From contig CM030366.1 of the NCBI GenBank assembly GCA_017893485.1, forward strand, positions 183,795,681-183,859,680: a DNA stretch of 64,000 nt, in the 5' to 3' direction. A program made the position numbers and the translations under genes. This document shows positions 10,494-20,134 of the stretch, piece by piece; the stretch's first letter is position 1; each line of letters starts with the position of its first letter. Source of the DNA: Hemerocallis citrina. Its lineage: Eukaryota > Streptophyta > Magnoliopsida > Asparagales > Asphodelaceae. The notes beneath the pieces were generated by a model, which ran no database searches, had not been told where the DNA came from, and worked only from the letters and a program-made list of their open reading frames with translations.

Positions 10494-11179
10494 TGTGGTC
10501 TCAAATACACATAGGCACTGAGTACTTGAAGTTGGGAAAGAATAGTAGAAGATGAAGACAGCAAGAGAAGACATTAGCAAGTAGAAGATTGAAGCTGGAG
10601 GGGTTGCGGTCGACCGACTGGGAGTGCGGCCGACCGGTCCTGGCTGAAAGGAGTTCTGCGAGTGTACAGGGTTCAATAGAGAAGGGGACGGTCGACCATG
10701 CAGTCGACCGGTCATGCCTTGAGTGTGGACTTGACACGTTGCGGTTGACCGACCCAAAGTGCGGTTGACTGTCATCGGCAGTGTGTTATTTGGGCTTTCG
10801 GATTTTGGGTCCAATAAGCTGTATTTGTGTTTATCTGTTAGAGTTTACTTCGGGGCTATATATAGCAGTAGATGTGAACTCCAGGGTTATTAAGTATTGA
10901 TCGAGGTGAGCCGTTATAATTGTTCAACTTTAAGAGGGGATTGTGCCGAGTGTTTCAAAGATGAGAGAGAGAGACTGAGAGTTGTAATCTCTTTGTAGTC
11001 TTTGTATTTCTTGGGGAGTAAGAAGTATTAGTTATCTCTTCATATTGATTGTGTTCTTGTGAGATCTTGCATATATCGTGGTGGCTTAATCTTGGTTCAT
11101 CTAGTTCTTGGGAAGTTTCATTACTTGTGGTGCGTGAGTTCCGCTATTAGCACTACGAGTTGTGGTAGATTCTGCAATA
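10494..11179 (+). repeat. Family B 3' LTR
   Basis: TGTGGTCTC...CTGCAATA, 686 bp, aligning end to end with 7772..8456. GTCGAC is intact at 10609, 10691 and 10703. At the other positions it has become GGCCGAC, GGTTGACC or GGTTGACT, mostly as expected of CpG decay. Confidence 0.87.
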
Positions 11180-11204
11180 GTTGTCGCATATAGTACCATT
11201 GTTC

Positions 11205-12035
11205 ATGGTTATTATGTTCTAGGCCGATGGAAAGATGCATGACATCTTCAAGGATATGGTTGATTAAACCATTTCACCAAACGTTGTCATATTCAGCACA
11301 CCGATCCACTCTCTTTGCAAGCATGGAGAAACAGTCAAAGCACACAAGTTATTTTATCTGATGGTTGAAAGAGGTATGAAACCTAACTCCCTCAGCTCTG
11401 CTGCATGGGTATTGTATGGAAGGCCGCTATAGTGAGGTCACATAGTTGATCAGTTGTATGGGGCATCATGGTTTAACTCTCAACCTTTATAGTTTTAATG
11501 CACTAAGGGCTACAGTAAAAGCCAGGGATGGACGAGGCTATGAATATATTCGGGCAAATGCAGTAGGAAAAGTGAGGCGGACATTGTCATATACAAAACT
11601 TTACTAGATGGCTTTTGCAAGAGCAGATGTTCAAAATCTCATGGAACAAATGGCATATCAAGGGATATCTCCACATATTGTGACTTATAGCTCTTTGTTG
11701 AACGTTTATTGCAAGTTAGGGAAATTAAAAGATGACTTGAATTTTTTGTTACTGATCTGATGGAACAAGGAATTGAACTAAATGTAGTGACAATCAGTAC
11801 CTTAACTGATGCATTATGCAAAAAAGGAATGGTTAGAGAAGCAAACAAGTTACTGGATGTAATGAATCAAAGAGGTATAATGCCAAATGTTATTACATAT
11901 AGTACATTAATGTATGGATACTGTTTAATAAGAAAAGTGAATGAGGCAATGAATGTTTTTGATCTCATGATCTCTAATGGTCATGAGCCTAATGTTATTT
12001 CTTGTAGTACACTCGTCAACACTCGTCTTCATACC
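11205..12035 (+). pseudogene. P-class PPR gene relic (Rf-like)
   Basis: Conceptual translation shows consecutive 35-residue PPR motifs in changing frames. Examples are SPNVVIFSTPIHSLCKHGE, then VIYKTLLDGFCK, and in 11760..12038 two clean repeats: VTISTLTDALCKKGMVREA and VITYSTLMYGYCLIRKVNEA. Such tandem motifs bind organellar RNA, and the motif style resembles restorer-of-fertility-like PPR genes. Several stops (TAG, TAA, TGA) and frame changes interrupt the first half, and neither start nor organelle-targeting peptide is present. The relic lies directly between family B and the first OPT exon and may have been moved here with flanking DNA. Confidence 0.82.
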
Positions 12036-12301
12036 TAGTACATTAAGTTGCTTTTGGTTGGTTAAAAGGTTACTACTTGTCAGCTTCTGGATCTTCGATG
12101 TGTATGTTTTGTATTGGAAGATTTGTTTTGTGTGTGTGTGTGATTATATGAAACTGCAAACTTCAACCTATATTTGAACTTCCTTGAATCCTACGATCAA
12201 TATAACATATATTCTTACGTTTTTTACCTTTTATATTTCTTAGCACATTACTCTCGACAAACCAAATATATGTTTGAAGTCCTTTCAATTCTTGATAACA
12301 G
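12036..12301 (+). other. Intron-like sequence before OPT exon
   Basis: AT-rich, with a short TG run, ending in a pyrimidine-rich stretch and ACAG, a plausible 3' splice site for the OPT exon at 12302. No OPT N-terminal coding sequence is found here or further upstream in the window. Confidence 0.5.
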
Positions 12302-12871
12302 GGCACTTCATGAAAAAGAACCCCGACGAAAGGGCACCCTGGGGCGCGACCAGTTCTTCCTCTTGGCCTTCATCTGCAGCTTTGCTTACTACGCCTTCCC
12401 GGGCTACCTCTTTCAAATGCTTACCTCCCTCTCCTGGGTATGTTGGGTCTTCCCCTCCTCCATCCTTGCCCAACAACTTGGTTCTGGCCTCTCCGGCCTT
12501 GGAATTGGTGCAATCGGCCTTGATTGGTCTACCATCTCGTCCTACCTTGGCAGTCCCCTCGCATCCCCCTGGTTCGCCACTGCCAACGTCGCTGCTGGTT
12601 TTGTTCTCATTATGTATGTTCTTACCCCAATTGCTTACTGGCTCAACCTCTACAAGGCCAAGAACTTCCCCATATTTTCGGATGGGCTGTTTACAAGTAC
12701 AGGCCAGAACTATAATATCTCGAGCATCATAGATTCTGATTTCCATCTCGATATAAAGGCTTATGAGAAGAATGGCCCTCTCTATTTGAGTACCTTTTTT
12801 GCCATGACTTATGGTGTTGGATTTGCATCGCTTACAGCTACAATCACGCACGTGCTTCTCTTCCATGGGAG
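12302..12871 (+). CDS. OPT: Oligopeptide transporter (OPT family), first exon in window
   Basis: First of four joined exons (12302..12871, 17532..17787, 18678..18860, 19143..19757), encoding about 541 residues without a stop. The family imports small peptides or metal chelates with protons across membranes. This exon gives about 190 residues starting [19 protein letters not shown], with several membrane segments and [19 protein letters not shown], strongly like plant OPT proteins. It is entered in phase 2 after a good acceptor and leaves in phase 2 at AG|GTCAGT. Full-length OPTs have about 720 to 760 residues and carry an NPG motif in the part missing here, so roughly 200 N-terminal residues are absent. 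They may lie upstream of the window beyond the inserted elements, or may be lost. Confidence 0.88.
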
Positions 12872-13159
12872 GTCAGTGAAAATTCTCTGGTTCTCTACTG
12901 AAAATGTCCTTTTCAGGTGCTTAAGATAGTATGAAATGAAGTAATAATAACTCTACATGGGTTAAATCTGGGAAAAGAGAGCCTCACATATGTAGTTTAA
13001 CTTTTTCATATAAAATAACAGGTTTATGGATAATCCACACTTCTTATCATCATTTTTAATGTCTCTATGTCTGTGAACTAAAAACTGAAGACTACTTAAT
13101 TTTTTGATAATCAATACTACAGACTACCTACTTGCTTGTCTATCAAGTGGTAAATGACT

Positions 13160-13164
13160 TCACT
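13160..13164. repeat. Target-site duplication of the cold-shock copia element, left copy
   Basis: TCACT here and TCACT at 17378..17382 flank the element exactly. They show a single clean insertion into the OPT intron. Confidence 0.95.
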
Positions 13165-13303
13165 TGTAGAATTTTGTGAATCCCTTAATCTCATCTCAAT
13201 CAGTTTTTACAATATATGCTATGCTATATTGGGCTTACAAAACAATGGACCCAATGGACCCAATATACTAATAAAAGGACATTGTAATATATAATATCCA
13301 ACA
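13165..13303 (-). repeat. 3' LTR of the cold-shock copia element
   Basis: 139 bp, TGTTGG...TCTACA on the minus strand, identical to 17239..17377. Confidence 0.96.
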
Positions 13304-13310
13304 CCTCCCC

Positions 13311-16300
13311 TCAAGTTGGAGCATGGAGGTCACAAATGCCCAACTTGCGAAGTATGGGATCAAACTGCTGCCACCCCAGTGGCTTAGTGAAGATATCCGC
13401 CAATTGGGAAGTAGTCGAGACATGAGAAGCCACTATAGTGCCATCCAATATGGTATCCCTGATAAAATGCAAATCCACCTCAATGTGCTTACTGCGCTCG
13501 TGAAAAACTGGGTTATGTGCCAGATGCAATGCAGACTGACTGTCGCAATAAACCTGCATCGGATCCTCCTGCTGTATCCCAAAACAAGACAATAAACCCT
13601 TCAACCACTTCAGCTCACAGATAACAGCTGCGAGTGATCGATACTCAGCCTCAGCGGAAGAACGTGCAACAGTCGGTTGTCTCTTGGTCTTCCAAGAGAT
13701 AGGAGAAGAACCAAGAAAAACCAACCACCCAGTAGTAGATCTCCTAGTAGTGGGGCAGCTCGCCCAATCAGAATCACACCAGCCAGTAAGACCAAGCTCC
13801 GAATCAGATCTCAGAAGAATCCCCTGCCCTGGAGAATTCTTCAAATACCGTACCACCCTCAAAGCGGCCTGCCAATGATCCTCAAGTGGATGCTGTAAAA
13901 ACTGAGATAAAATGTGGACTGCATAAGCCAAATCAGGTCGAGTAAAAGACAAATAAATCAATCTCCCAACCAATCGACGATAAGCCTCGCCATCTGCCAA
14001 AGGAGAACTGCTGGACTTTGCTAACTTATGATTAGGCTCCATAGGAAAACTAGCAGGTCTAGACCCCAACAATCCACACTCAGAAATGATATCCAAAGCA
14101 TACTTCCTCTGACACAAAGAAATACCCTCAGGTCCTCGAGCAACCTCAATCCCAAGAAAATACTTTAGCACCCCAAGATCCTTCATGTGAAAACATGAGC
14201 TCAGATATGTCTTGAAGCTAGCCAAAGCATCTGAATCACTCCCAGAAATAATGAGATCATCCACATAAATCAACACATGCAACTCAACTTTCTCTTTCCG
14301 ATAGGAAAAGAGAGAATAATCAGAATGGGACTGAGAAAAACCATAAGACAATAGGGCAGAAGTAAGTTTGGCAAACCAACAACGTGGTGCCTGTTTCAGT
14401 CCATATAGGGACTTACGCAAGCGACACACCTTGTTGGGTTTACCAGATTCAAAACCTGGAGGCATCCTCATATACACCTCCTCTGTCAAATCCCCGTGAA
14501 GAAAGGCATTGTGCACATCCATCTGATGCAACATCCATCCCCTGACAGCAGCAACAGCTAAGAAAGTACGAACAGAAGTCATCTTAGCTACAGGTGCAAA
14601 GGTCTCAGAGTAATCAATACCTTCCACCTGGTGGTTACCAAATACGACCAGTCTGGCCTTTAGTCGCTCAACACTGCCATCCGAATTGTACTTGATCTTA
14701 TAAACCCACCTGTTGCCCAACGCCTTCTTCCCGGGCGGCAAGTCTGAAAGAGTCCAAGTCCCACTATCCTCCAGTGCCTGAATCTCTCTCTGCATGGCCT
14801 GTCGCCACCCCTCATCCTGAGAAGCCTGGCGATAAGAGGTGGGCTCAACACCTGCAGTAACAGCTGCAAGAAAGTCTCGATGTCCAGTAGAAAACAGATC
14901 ATAACTCAGATAGTGTGAAATAGGATACGGAGTACCTGAGGAAGTCGAGGAGCTAGGTGAACAGAGGCGAAGAGGGGTAATGTAATCATCAAGACGTGTC
15001 GGGCGAGCTTTGGTCCTCAAACCTCTACCCAAAACAGGTGGTGCAGAAACTACAGGGGTCGATGTAGCAACATCCAAAACTCCAGTGCCCGAAACAGAAG
15101 AACCCGAAACATCAGGGGCCGAGTGTGCAATATCGGGACCGCTGACGTCACTACTGCCAGGTATGATGTCATTGCTGACGTCAGCAGTGACGTCGGCAGC
15201 TTGGTCAGCTGTGACGTCGGCAGCAATGACGTGGGTAGGCCGTGCAACCTCAACATCCTCATCTCCAAAATAATCTACAAATGGACCCCTAATGTTTCCA
15301 CCAGTTTCTAATTGCACCCCCGGAAATTCATTTTCATAAAATTTCACATCTCGAGACACAAAAAGTTCACGAGACTCAACATCCAACAATTTCCATCCTT
15401 TCTTATCTAAGGGGTAACCCACAAAAATACATTTTCTGCTCCTACTAGCAAATTTATCCCGCTTGGATTGTAGATCAAAAGAGTAACATAAACATCCAAA
15501 AGCCCGCAAATTATCATATGAAGGTGGCTTCCCATACAACATCTCATAGGGCGACTTAAATGACACAATTCGGGAAGGCAATCTATTAATCAAGTAGCAG
15601 GCAGCCAGTACACATTCACCCCAATAATCCACAGGCAAACCACTTTGGAATAATAAAGCACGAGCTATATTCAAAATATGCCTATGTTTGCGTTCGACCC
15701 TTCCATTTTGTTGTGGTGTACCCACACATGAAGTCTGAAGAACTATCCCATGCTCAGAAAAATAAGGTTTCATACAATTAAACTCAGTTCCATTATCACT
15801 CCTAACACGACAAATATCAACACCAAATTGTCGTTTCACCATAGAAATAAATTTAATAAACATGGAACACACTTCAGTTTTGTCAGATAATAAAATAACC
15901 CAAACAGCTCTACTATAGTCATCAAGCAATGTCAAAAAATACCAAGCCCCAGAAACAGAGGCAACTCGATACGGACCCCAGAGATCACAATGTATCAATT
16001 CAAACATGTGAGTAGCTCGGCTATCACTATCAATAAAAATATCCCTAGTCTGCTTTGCCTTATGGCAAATGTCACACGCATTAGGTAAAGACAAACTAGT
16101 ACCACTAGCAAAAGGTAAATGTCGCATAACTCCATCAGAAGGGTGCCCCAATCTGCTGTGCCAAACACCGAAATCTGCTCCTCTCAAAGCTTGCAATCTC
16201 TGATGAAATGTCTCTGACATGGCACGCCAGATGTACAAACCCCCTTTGCGTTCACCAGCTCCAATCGCTTTTCTCGTACTTCGGTCCCGTATAACACACA

Positions 16301-16934
16301 AATCACGAGTAAAGGTAATATCACAGGTCCGATCATCCACCAAACGTGCAACAGAAATCAGATTGCATGTCAAATTAGGTACATACAGCACATCCTTCAA
16401 CACCATATCACCAGATAAAACCACTCTACCACGAATACGGGAATCAATAATAGTTCCATCAGGCAAAATCACAGGATTCGAATCACCCACAAAACAATCT
16501 ACTAAAAATGGTAAATGACCAGTAGCATGTATAGAAGCACCCGAATCAACAATCCAATCAACAGGAAAAGACTTACCCATAAGGGAAGAAATAAGGGAGG
16601 TAGTAGCAACATCACCACCACCTCCATAGCTTCCACCTCCACCTCCACTCCGTTGACCGCCGTAACCGCCACCCCCGCCGCCTCCAGAGCCGCGGGAATC
16701 AGATCCCCGAACTGGAGCGCCATCGGGACCAGAAACGTCGACCGCCTTTGTGCGTCCGTCGTCGCCAGTAGAGACGACGTACTCAACGGTCTCTCCCTCA
16801 GCTAGGGATCGGAAGCCGTCGGACTTGATGGAGGACTGGTGGACGAAGAGGTCCTCGGATCCATCGTTGGGAGTGATGAATCCGAAGCCTTTGGTGCCGT
16901 TGAACCACTTGACGGTGCCGGTTAAACGAGACAT
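13311..16934 (-). CDS. Fusion polyprotein: cold-shock domain + Gly-rich tail + copia PR-IN-RT-RNase H
   Basis: 1207 residues, intact. Residues 1..70 are a plant cold-shock domain with KGFGFIT (15..21, RNP1) and DLFVHQS (28..34, RNP2), as in CSP/GRP2 RNA chaperones. Residues 82..107 are Gly-rich. The protease site DSGAS starts at 130. Integrase has H259, H264, C287, C290 and the triad D317, D380, E414. RT has [12 protein letters not shown] near 803..814 and YVDD at 890..893. RNase H has D1054, E1095 and D1131, and ends at [13 protein letters not shown]. The capsid domain and zinc knuckle are absent; fusion lies between about residues 108 and 120. A spacer at 560..635 repeats DVTAD and DVSG. 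The start is the Met that aligns with cold-shock proteins; the stop lies seven bases from the LTR. The open frame and identical LTRs imply very recent activity. Capsid must come from another element unless the new N-terminus substitutes. Confidence 0.95.
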   Translation of the reverse strand: MSRLTGTVKWFNGTKGFGFITPNDGSEDLFVHQSSIKSDGFRSLAEGETVEYVVSTGDDGRTKAVDVSGPDGAPVRGSDSRGSGGGGGGGYGGQRSGGGGGSYGGGGDVATTSLISSLMGKSFPVDWIVDSGASIHATGHLPFLVDCFVGDSNPVILPDGTIIDSRIRGRVVLSGDMVLKDVLYVPNLTCNLISVARLVDDRTCDITFTRDLCVIRDRSTRKAIGAGERKGGLYIWRAMSETFHQRLQALRGADFGVWHSRLGHPSDGVMRHLPFASGTSLSLPNACDICHKAKQTRDIFIDSDSRATHMFELIHCDLWGPYRVASVSGAWYFLTLLDDYSRAVWVILLSDKTEVCSMFIKFISMVKRQFGVDICRVRSDNGTEFNCMKPYFSEHGIVLQTSCVGTPQQNGRVERKHRHILNIARALLFQSGLPVDYWGECVLAACYLINRLPSRIVSFKSPYEMLYGKPPSYDNLRAFGCLCYSFDLQSKRDKFASRSRKCIFVGYPLDKKGWKLLDVESRELFVSRDVKFYENEFPGVQLETGGNIRGPFVDYFGDEDVEVARPTHVIAADVTADQAADVTADVSNDIIPGSSDVSGPDIAHSAPDVSGSSVSGTGVLDVATSTPVVSAPPVLGRGLRTKARPTRLDDYITPLRLCSPSSSTSSGTPYPISHYLSYDLFSTGHRDFLAAVTAGVEPTSYRQASQDEGWRQAMQREIQALEDSGTWTLSDLPPGKKALGNRWVYKIKYNSDGSVERLKARLVVFGNHQVEGIDYSETFAPVAKMTSVRTFLAVAAVRGWMLHQMDVHNAFLHGDLTEEVYMRMPPGFESGKPNKVCRLRKSLYGLKQAPRCWFAKLTSALLSYGFSQSHSDYSLFSYRKEKVELHVLIYVDDLIISGSDSDALASFKTYLSSCFHMKDLGVLKYFLGIEVARGPEGISLCQRKYALDIISECGLLGSRPASFPMEPNHKLAKSSSSPLADGEAYRRLVGRLIYLSFTRPDLAYAVHILSQFLQHPLEDHWQAALRVVRYLKNSPGQGILLRSDSELGLTGWCDSDWASCPTTRRSTTGWLVFLGSSPISWKTKRQPTVARSSAEAEYRSLAAVICELKWLKGLLSCFGIQQEDPMQVYCDSQSALHLAHNPVFHERSKHIEVDLHFIRDTILDGTIVASHVSTTSQLADIFTKPLGWQQFDPILRKLGICDLHAPT

Positions 16935-17226
16935 TAGAGGAGTATGAGGAAGAAGATGTAAGAAACCCTAACCCTAGACATGAGAGGAGGAGCTTTTGGG
17001 TTCTGGGCGACGAGGTAGGGGGCGGCGCTACAGGAGTTGGGAGCGCCGGAGGAGATGAAGGCCAGGGGGAGGAATTCAATCTGGGTGTTGGGTCGACGGG
17101 AGAGGAAGCAATGGACCCAAAAGCAAGGGAGAGGAAGCAATTCGATCTGGCGGCGCTACAGCAATGGAAGTCGATTAGGGTAAATTTAGATTAGGGTTTT
17201 TGGGGTAATTTTGGAGAAGAAAGGAG
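16935..17226 (-). other. 5' leader of the fusion element, resembling a host 5' UTR
   Basis: 292 bases between primer site and ATG. The leader is C/T-rich with two telo-box motifs (AACCCTAA near 17190, TAGGGTTAGGGTTTC near 16965) and repeats of CTGTAGCGCCGCC and TTGCTTCCTCTCCC. This is the style of plant 5' UTRs for translation-related genes, which suggests capture of a transcript including its leader. One short upstream ATG (CATGTCTAGG) is present. Confidence 0.5.
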
Positions 17227-17238
17227 GCTCTGATACCA
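17227..17238 (-). other. Primer binding site for tRNA-iMet (fusion element)
   Basis: TGGTATCAGAGC on the minus strand, directly abutting the 5' LTR with no spacer. Confidence 0.93.
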
Positions 17239-17377
17239 TGTAGAATTTTGTGAATCCCTTAATCTCATCTCAATCAGTTTTTACAATATATGCTATGCTA
17301 TATTGGGCTTACAAAACAATGGACCCAATGGACCCAATATACTAATAAAAGGACATTGTAATATATAATATCCAACA
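17239..17377 (-). repeat. 5' LTR of the cold-shock copia element
   Basis: 139 bp, identical to the 3' LTR. A TATA-like ATTATATATTAC lies near 17357..17369 on the minus strand. Confidence 0.96.
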
Positions 17378-17382
17378 TCACT
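17378..17382. repeat. Target-site duplication of the cold-shock copia element, right copy
   Basis: TCACT, matching 13160..13164. Confidence 0.95.
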
Positions 17383-17531
17383 ACTAAATTAAGACCCCTT
17401 AACTAAAGTGAAACTATCAATTTTTCCTCTTTTTTAAACATAAAATTGTGAAATGAGAAATTTGACTTAATAATTAAGCAATTTATGAATATCATGTTAT
17501 GATCGAAATTACTAAGAAATAATGTGAACAG

Positions 17532-17787
17532 AGAGATATGGCAACTGAGCAAGTCAGCATTCAAGGAGAAAAAGATGGATGTGCACACAAGGTTGATGAG
17601 TAAATACAAGCAAGTACCAGAGTGGTGGTTCATTAGCATCCTTATTGTCAACATTGCACTCACCATCTTCGCCTGCGAGTACTACATCGACCAACTCCAG
17701 CTCCCATGGTGGGGTGTCTTGCTCGCGTGCTCAATCGCCATCTTCTTCACTCTTCCTATTGGTATTATCACTGCCACTACTAACCAG
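17532..17787 (+). CDS. OPT: OPT transporter, second exon in window
   Basis: Acceptor GAACAG|A completes the split Arg codon from the previous exon (phase 2). The 85 residues include [21 protein letters not shown], a cytosolic loop conserved in OPT proteins, then two membrane segments and a [14 protein letters not shown] end. The donor is CAG|GTACTA, phase 0. The intron before it is 4660 bases because of the inserted copia element. Confidence 0.9.
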
Positions 17788-18677
17788 GTACTACTCAGTC
17801 CTTGTTTGGTTGCCTTACTTTGGAGACATAATTTTCCGCTCAAGCCATTTAATAGACTTTTTCAGTTTTTCTAAAAGACTTTTGATATTTACATATAAAG
17901 TTGAAACTATTCTCTTTTCAAGCATTTTGGGTAGAAAATGTCATTACTTCTTACTATAAATAGAGTTGAAATCTATACAATATATTATGCTAAACCACTT
18001 TTGGTCCAAGGATTTTTCTAATTTTTTCTTTTTAAAACAAAAAAAAAAAAACAAAAAACAAATGTGGAGGCAACTCCCCACCCTTTCTCCATTTAAAACC
18101 TTAAAAAGCGTGCAATATTATTTAGAGAATTTTTTTTAAAATAGTTTTGTTATTTTCTCATTTTTAAAAAATTTTGTGCAATATATTGCACAGGGTTATA
18201 CCAGTATTTCTTCGGATGAAAAAAAACTCCATCTGAAATGTGTGTTGTACATACAATGTACTATTATATGGTATGTTTGTTAGGGGTGATTTTATCATAA
18301 GAAAGTTTGATAGTCAGAAACTTCTTTTTTCATGAATGCAATCAATCTGAAATCCGAAACCAAAAGTATTCCTCGCCCAGATGCGCTCCACTTTTTCATT
18401 GTAATAAATTATATTTGATTATATTATGTTGTTAATGGTTGAAACTTGAAACATGCTGTTCTTTAGTCAAAAGATAAAACGAAAAAATTACTTGAAATGA
18501 AACAAGTTGAGGGAATTTTTTTTCAAGATTTTTTTTTTTTTTTTGGAAGTGTTCAAATTGGATCTGAAAATCCATGATAAATTGAATGACTGGACACCTG
18601 ATATAAAATTCCTTAGTTCTATTATACTTTGATTAGTTAGATATAATTTCATTAATATGAAGTAAATATTGTAACAG
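17788..18677 (+). other. OPT intron
   Basis: 890 bases, AT-rich, GTACTA...TAACAG. Poly-A, poly-T and poly-AT runs (18038..18060, 18527..18545) but no recognisable gene or element. Confidence 0.75.
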
Positions 18678-18860
18678 ACACCAGGGTTGAACATCATAAC
18701 AGAGTATATAATGGGATACTTGTACCCTGGTCGGCCTGTCGCAAACATGTGCTTTAAGGTGTACGGGTATATCAGCATGACCCAAGCACTCACCTTTCTC
18801 CAAGATTTCAAGCTTGGCCACTACATGAAGATCCCCCCACGAACCATGTTCATGGCTCAG
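18678..18860 (+). CDS. OPT: OPT transporter, third exon in window
   Basis: 61 codons in phase 0 at both ends (TAACAG|ACA and CAG|GTCAGT). It reads [20 protein letters not shown], then [17 protein letters not shown]. The KIPPR motif is a signature of the OPT family and is intact. Confidence 0.92.
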
Positions 18861-19142
18861 GTCAGTTCCTTTCACAATTTGCCTGAAGAAAGTGCTTTGC
18901 ATTTGATCTAGTCGCTATAAGTGATTATGAAGCATAAACACTTATTTAGAAGTCGTTTCATGTCAAGCACAAGTTCGGCACTCATATTGAATACACGTGT
19001 AATGCATACTAGACTTTAATTTCAGTTCAACTTCATTGTACTGAAAACCTAGTCTCTGACATATTTTCTGATGTAACTCGTAGTAGTACAATAAGCATTT
19101 TCCATCTAAATAAATAAAACGAACACTGAAAATTCGTTTCAG
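18861..19142 (+). other. OPT intron
   Basis: 282 bases, GTCAGT...TTTCAG, no other feature visible. Confidence 0.8.
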
Positions 19143-19757
19143 GTGGTAGGAACCTTGGTAGCAGCGATTGTCTACCTAGGGACAGCCTGGTGGCTCATGG
19201 ACTCCATCCCCAACATCTGCGACAGAAATCTTCTCTCCTCTGATAGCCCCTGGACATGCCCTGGTGACCATGTCTTCTATGACGCCTCCGTCATCTGGGG
19301 CCTCATCGGGCCTCGGCGCATCTTTGGTGACCTAGGAATGTACTCCAACATCAACTGGTTCTTTCTCGCAGGTGCCATTGCTCCAATCCTTGTCTGGCTG
19401 GCCCACCGTGCCTTCCCTACCCAATCTTGGATTCGTCTCATCAATGCCCCTGTCCTCATCGGTGCTACTGGCCAAATGCCGCCAGCAACAGCCGTCAACT
19501 ACACCACGTGGATCATGATGGGCTTTTTGTCAGGGTTTGTGGTGTACAGGTACAGAAGGGAGTGGTGGCAGAGGCATAATTATGTGCTGTCAGGGGCATT
19601 GGATGCAGGGCTGGCTTTTATGGGGGTGGTGTTGTATTTGTGTTTAGGAGTGAAGGATATTAGTCTCAGTTGGTGGGGGAATGACTTGGATGGATGCCCA
19701 TTGGCTTCTTGTCCTACTGCAAAAGGGATTCTTGTCGATGGCTGCCCTCTTTCTTGA
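19143..19757 (+). CDS. OPT: OPT transporter, last exon
   Basis: 204 codons to TGA. It contains [50 protein letters not shown] and a C-terminal [15 protein letters not shown]. These features, including the conserved cysteines and final membrane segments, are typical of plant OPT C-termini. No stop or frameshift interrupts it and codon use looks like a host gene, so the 3' two-thirds of the gene is under constraint or was cut off recently. Whether a full protein is made depends on upstream exons not seen in this window. Confidence 0.93.
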   Translation: MVGTLVAAIVYLGTAWWLMDSIPNICDRNLLSSDSPWTCPGDHVFYDASVIWGLIGPRRIFGDLGMYSNINWFFLAGAIAPILVWLAHRAFPTQSWIRLINAPVLIGATGQMPPATAVNYTTWIMMGFLSGFVVYRYRREWWQRHNYVLSGALDAGLAFMGVVLYLCLGVKDISLSWWGNDLDGCPLASCPTAKGILVDGCPLS

Positions 19758-20134
19758 TCCACAGGTGTTGGAGATTGCGGTGTTTGTGTATAGGATTATA
19801 CTTGATTTGCAGTTGGATTTAGTTCTCATTGTTTATATGTTGATGATAATTGTGGGAATTAGGATTCTATGTTCATGTAAAAAATTCATACATGTTGGTA
19901 TGTCTTCTTTGGTGTTTCCTTGCAGAAGCCAGGAGCTTTAACAGACCTCCAGGTCCTGCGTTTGCACAGTTCAGAAAAAAAAAACAACACTTGATGAAAG
20001 TTTATTTTTATTTTCTAGTATTTTTGGGTATTCTGTACTGTGTTATGATATGATAATGACAAATGTAAGGCAAAAAAGACGCACTGCGGCGCTTTGCTGA
20101 ATTGCAGCTAAAAGGAACCACTAGAAGCTTGTGT
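19758..20134 (+). other. OPT 3' flank
   Basis: Presumed 3' UTR and downstream sequence, T-rich. No clear AATAAA close to the stop, and no other gene visible. Confidence 0.4.

Larger units (their letters stand above)
7772..11179 (+). mobile_element. Family B copia derivative lacking integrase and RT
   Basis: Two LTRs (7772..8456 and 10494..11179) flank about 2 kb. A tRNA-iMet-like primer site (TGATATCAGAGC, 8459..8470) and a polypurine tract (CCAAGTGGGAGAT ending at 10493) are in the right places. Only gag and protease remnants are recognisable; integrase, RT and RNase H are missing. The LTRs differ at many positions and by indels, so the copy is old. No 5 bp duplication is visible: the left flank is aggat and the right is gttgt, and the two flanks are unrelated sequence. 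One side was therefore lost or rearranged. Confidence 0.82.
13165..17377 (-). mobile_element. Young copia element with cold-shock domain in place of gag
   Basis: A 4213 bp minus-strand element in the first OPT intron shown. LTRs of 139 bp (13165..13303 and 17239..17377) are identical base for base and flanked by a perfect TCACT duplication. The tRNA-iMet primer site (17227..17238) touches the 5' LTR and the polypurine tract (GAGGGGAGG, 13304..13312) touches the 3' LTR. Short LTRs and compact size suit the Ale/Retrofit type (inferred). One uninterrupted ORF (13311..16934) fills it. No gag is present; a host-derived cold-shock domain and Gly-rich tail occupy that place. The intron would be about 440 bases without the element. 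Confidence 0.95.

Noticed and set aside
12285..12866. 193-codon antisense ORF over the first OPT exon, and a 152-codon ORF in another frame
   Set aside because: Shadows of the OPT coding exon. The OPT frame has family motifs and splice sites; these have none.
16219..16805. Plus-strand ORFs opposite the cold-shock and protease region
   Set aside because: Antisense shadows of the 1207-codon fusion ORF, rich in Ser/Thr from the Gly-rich codons.
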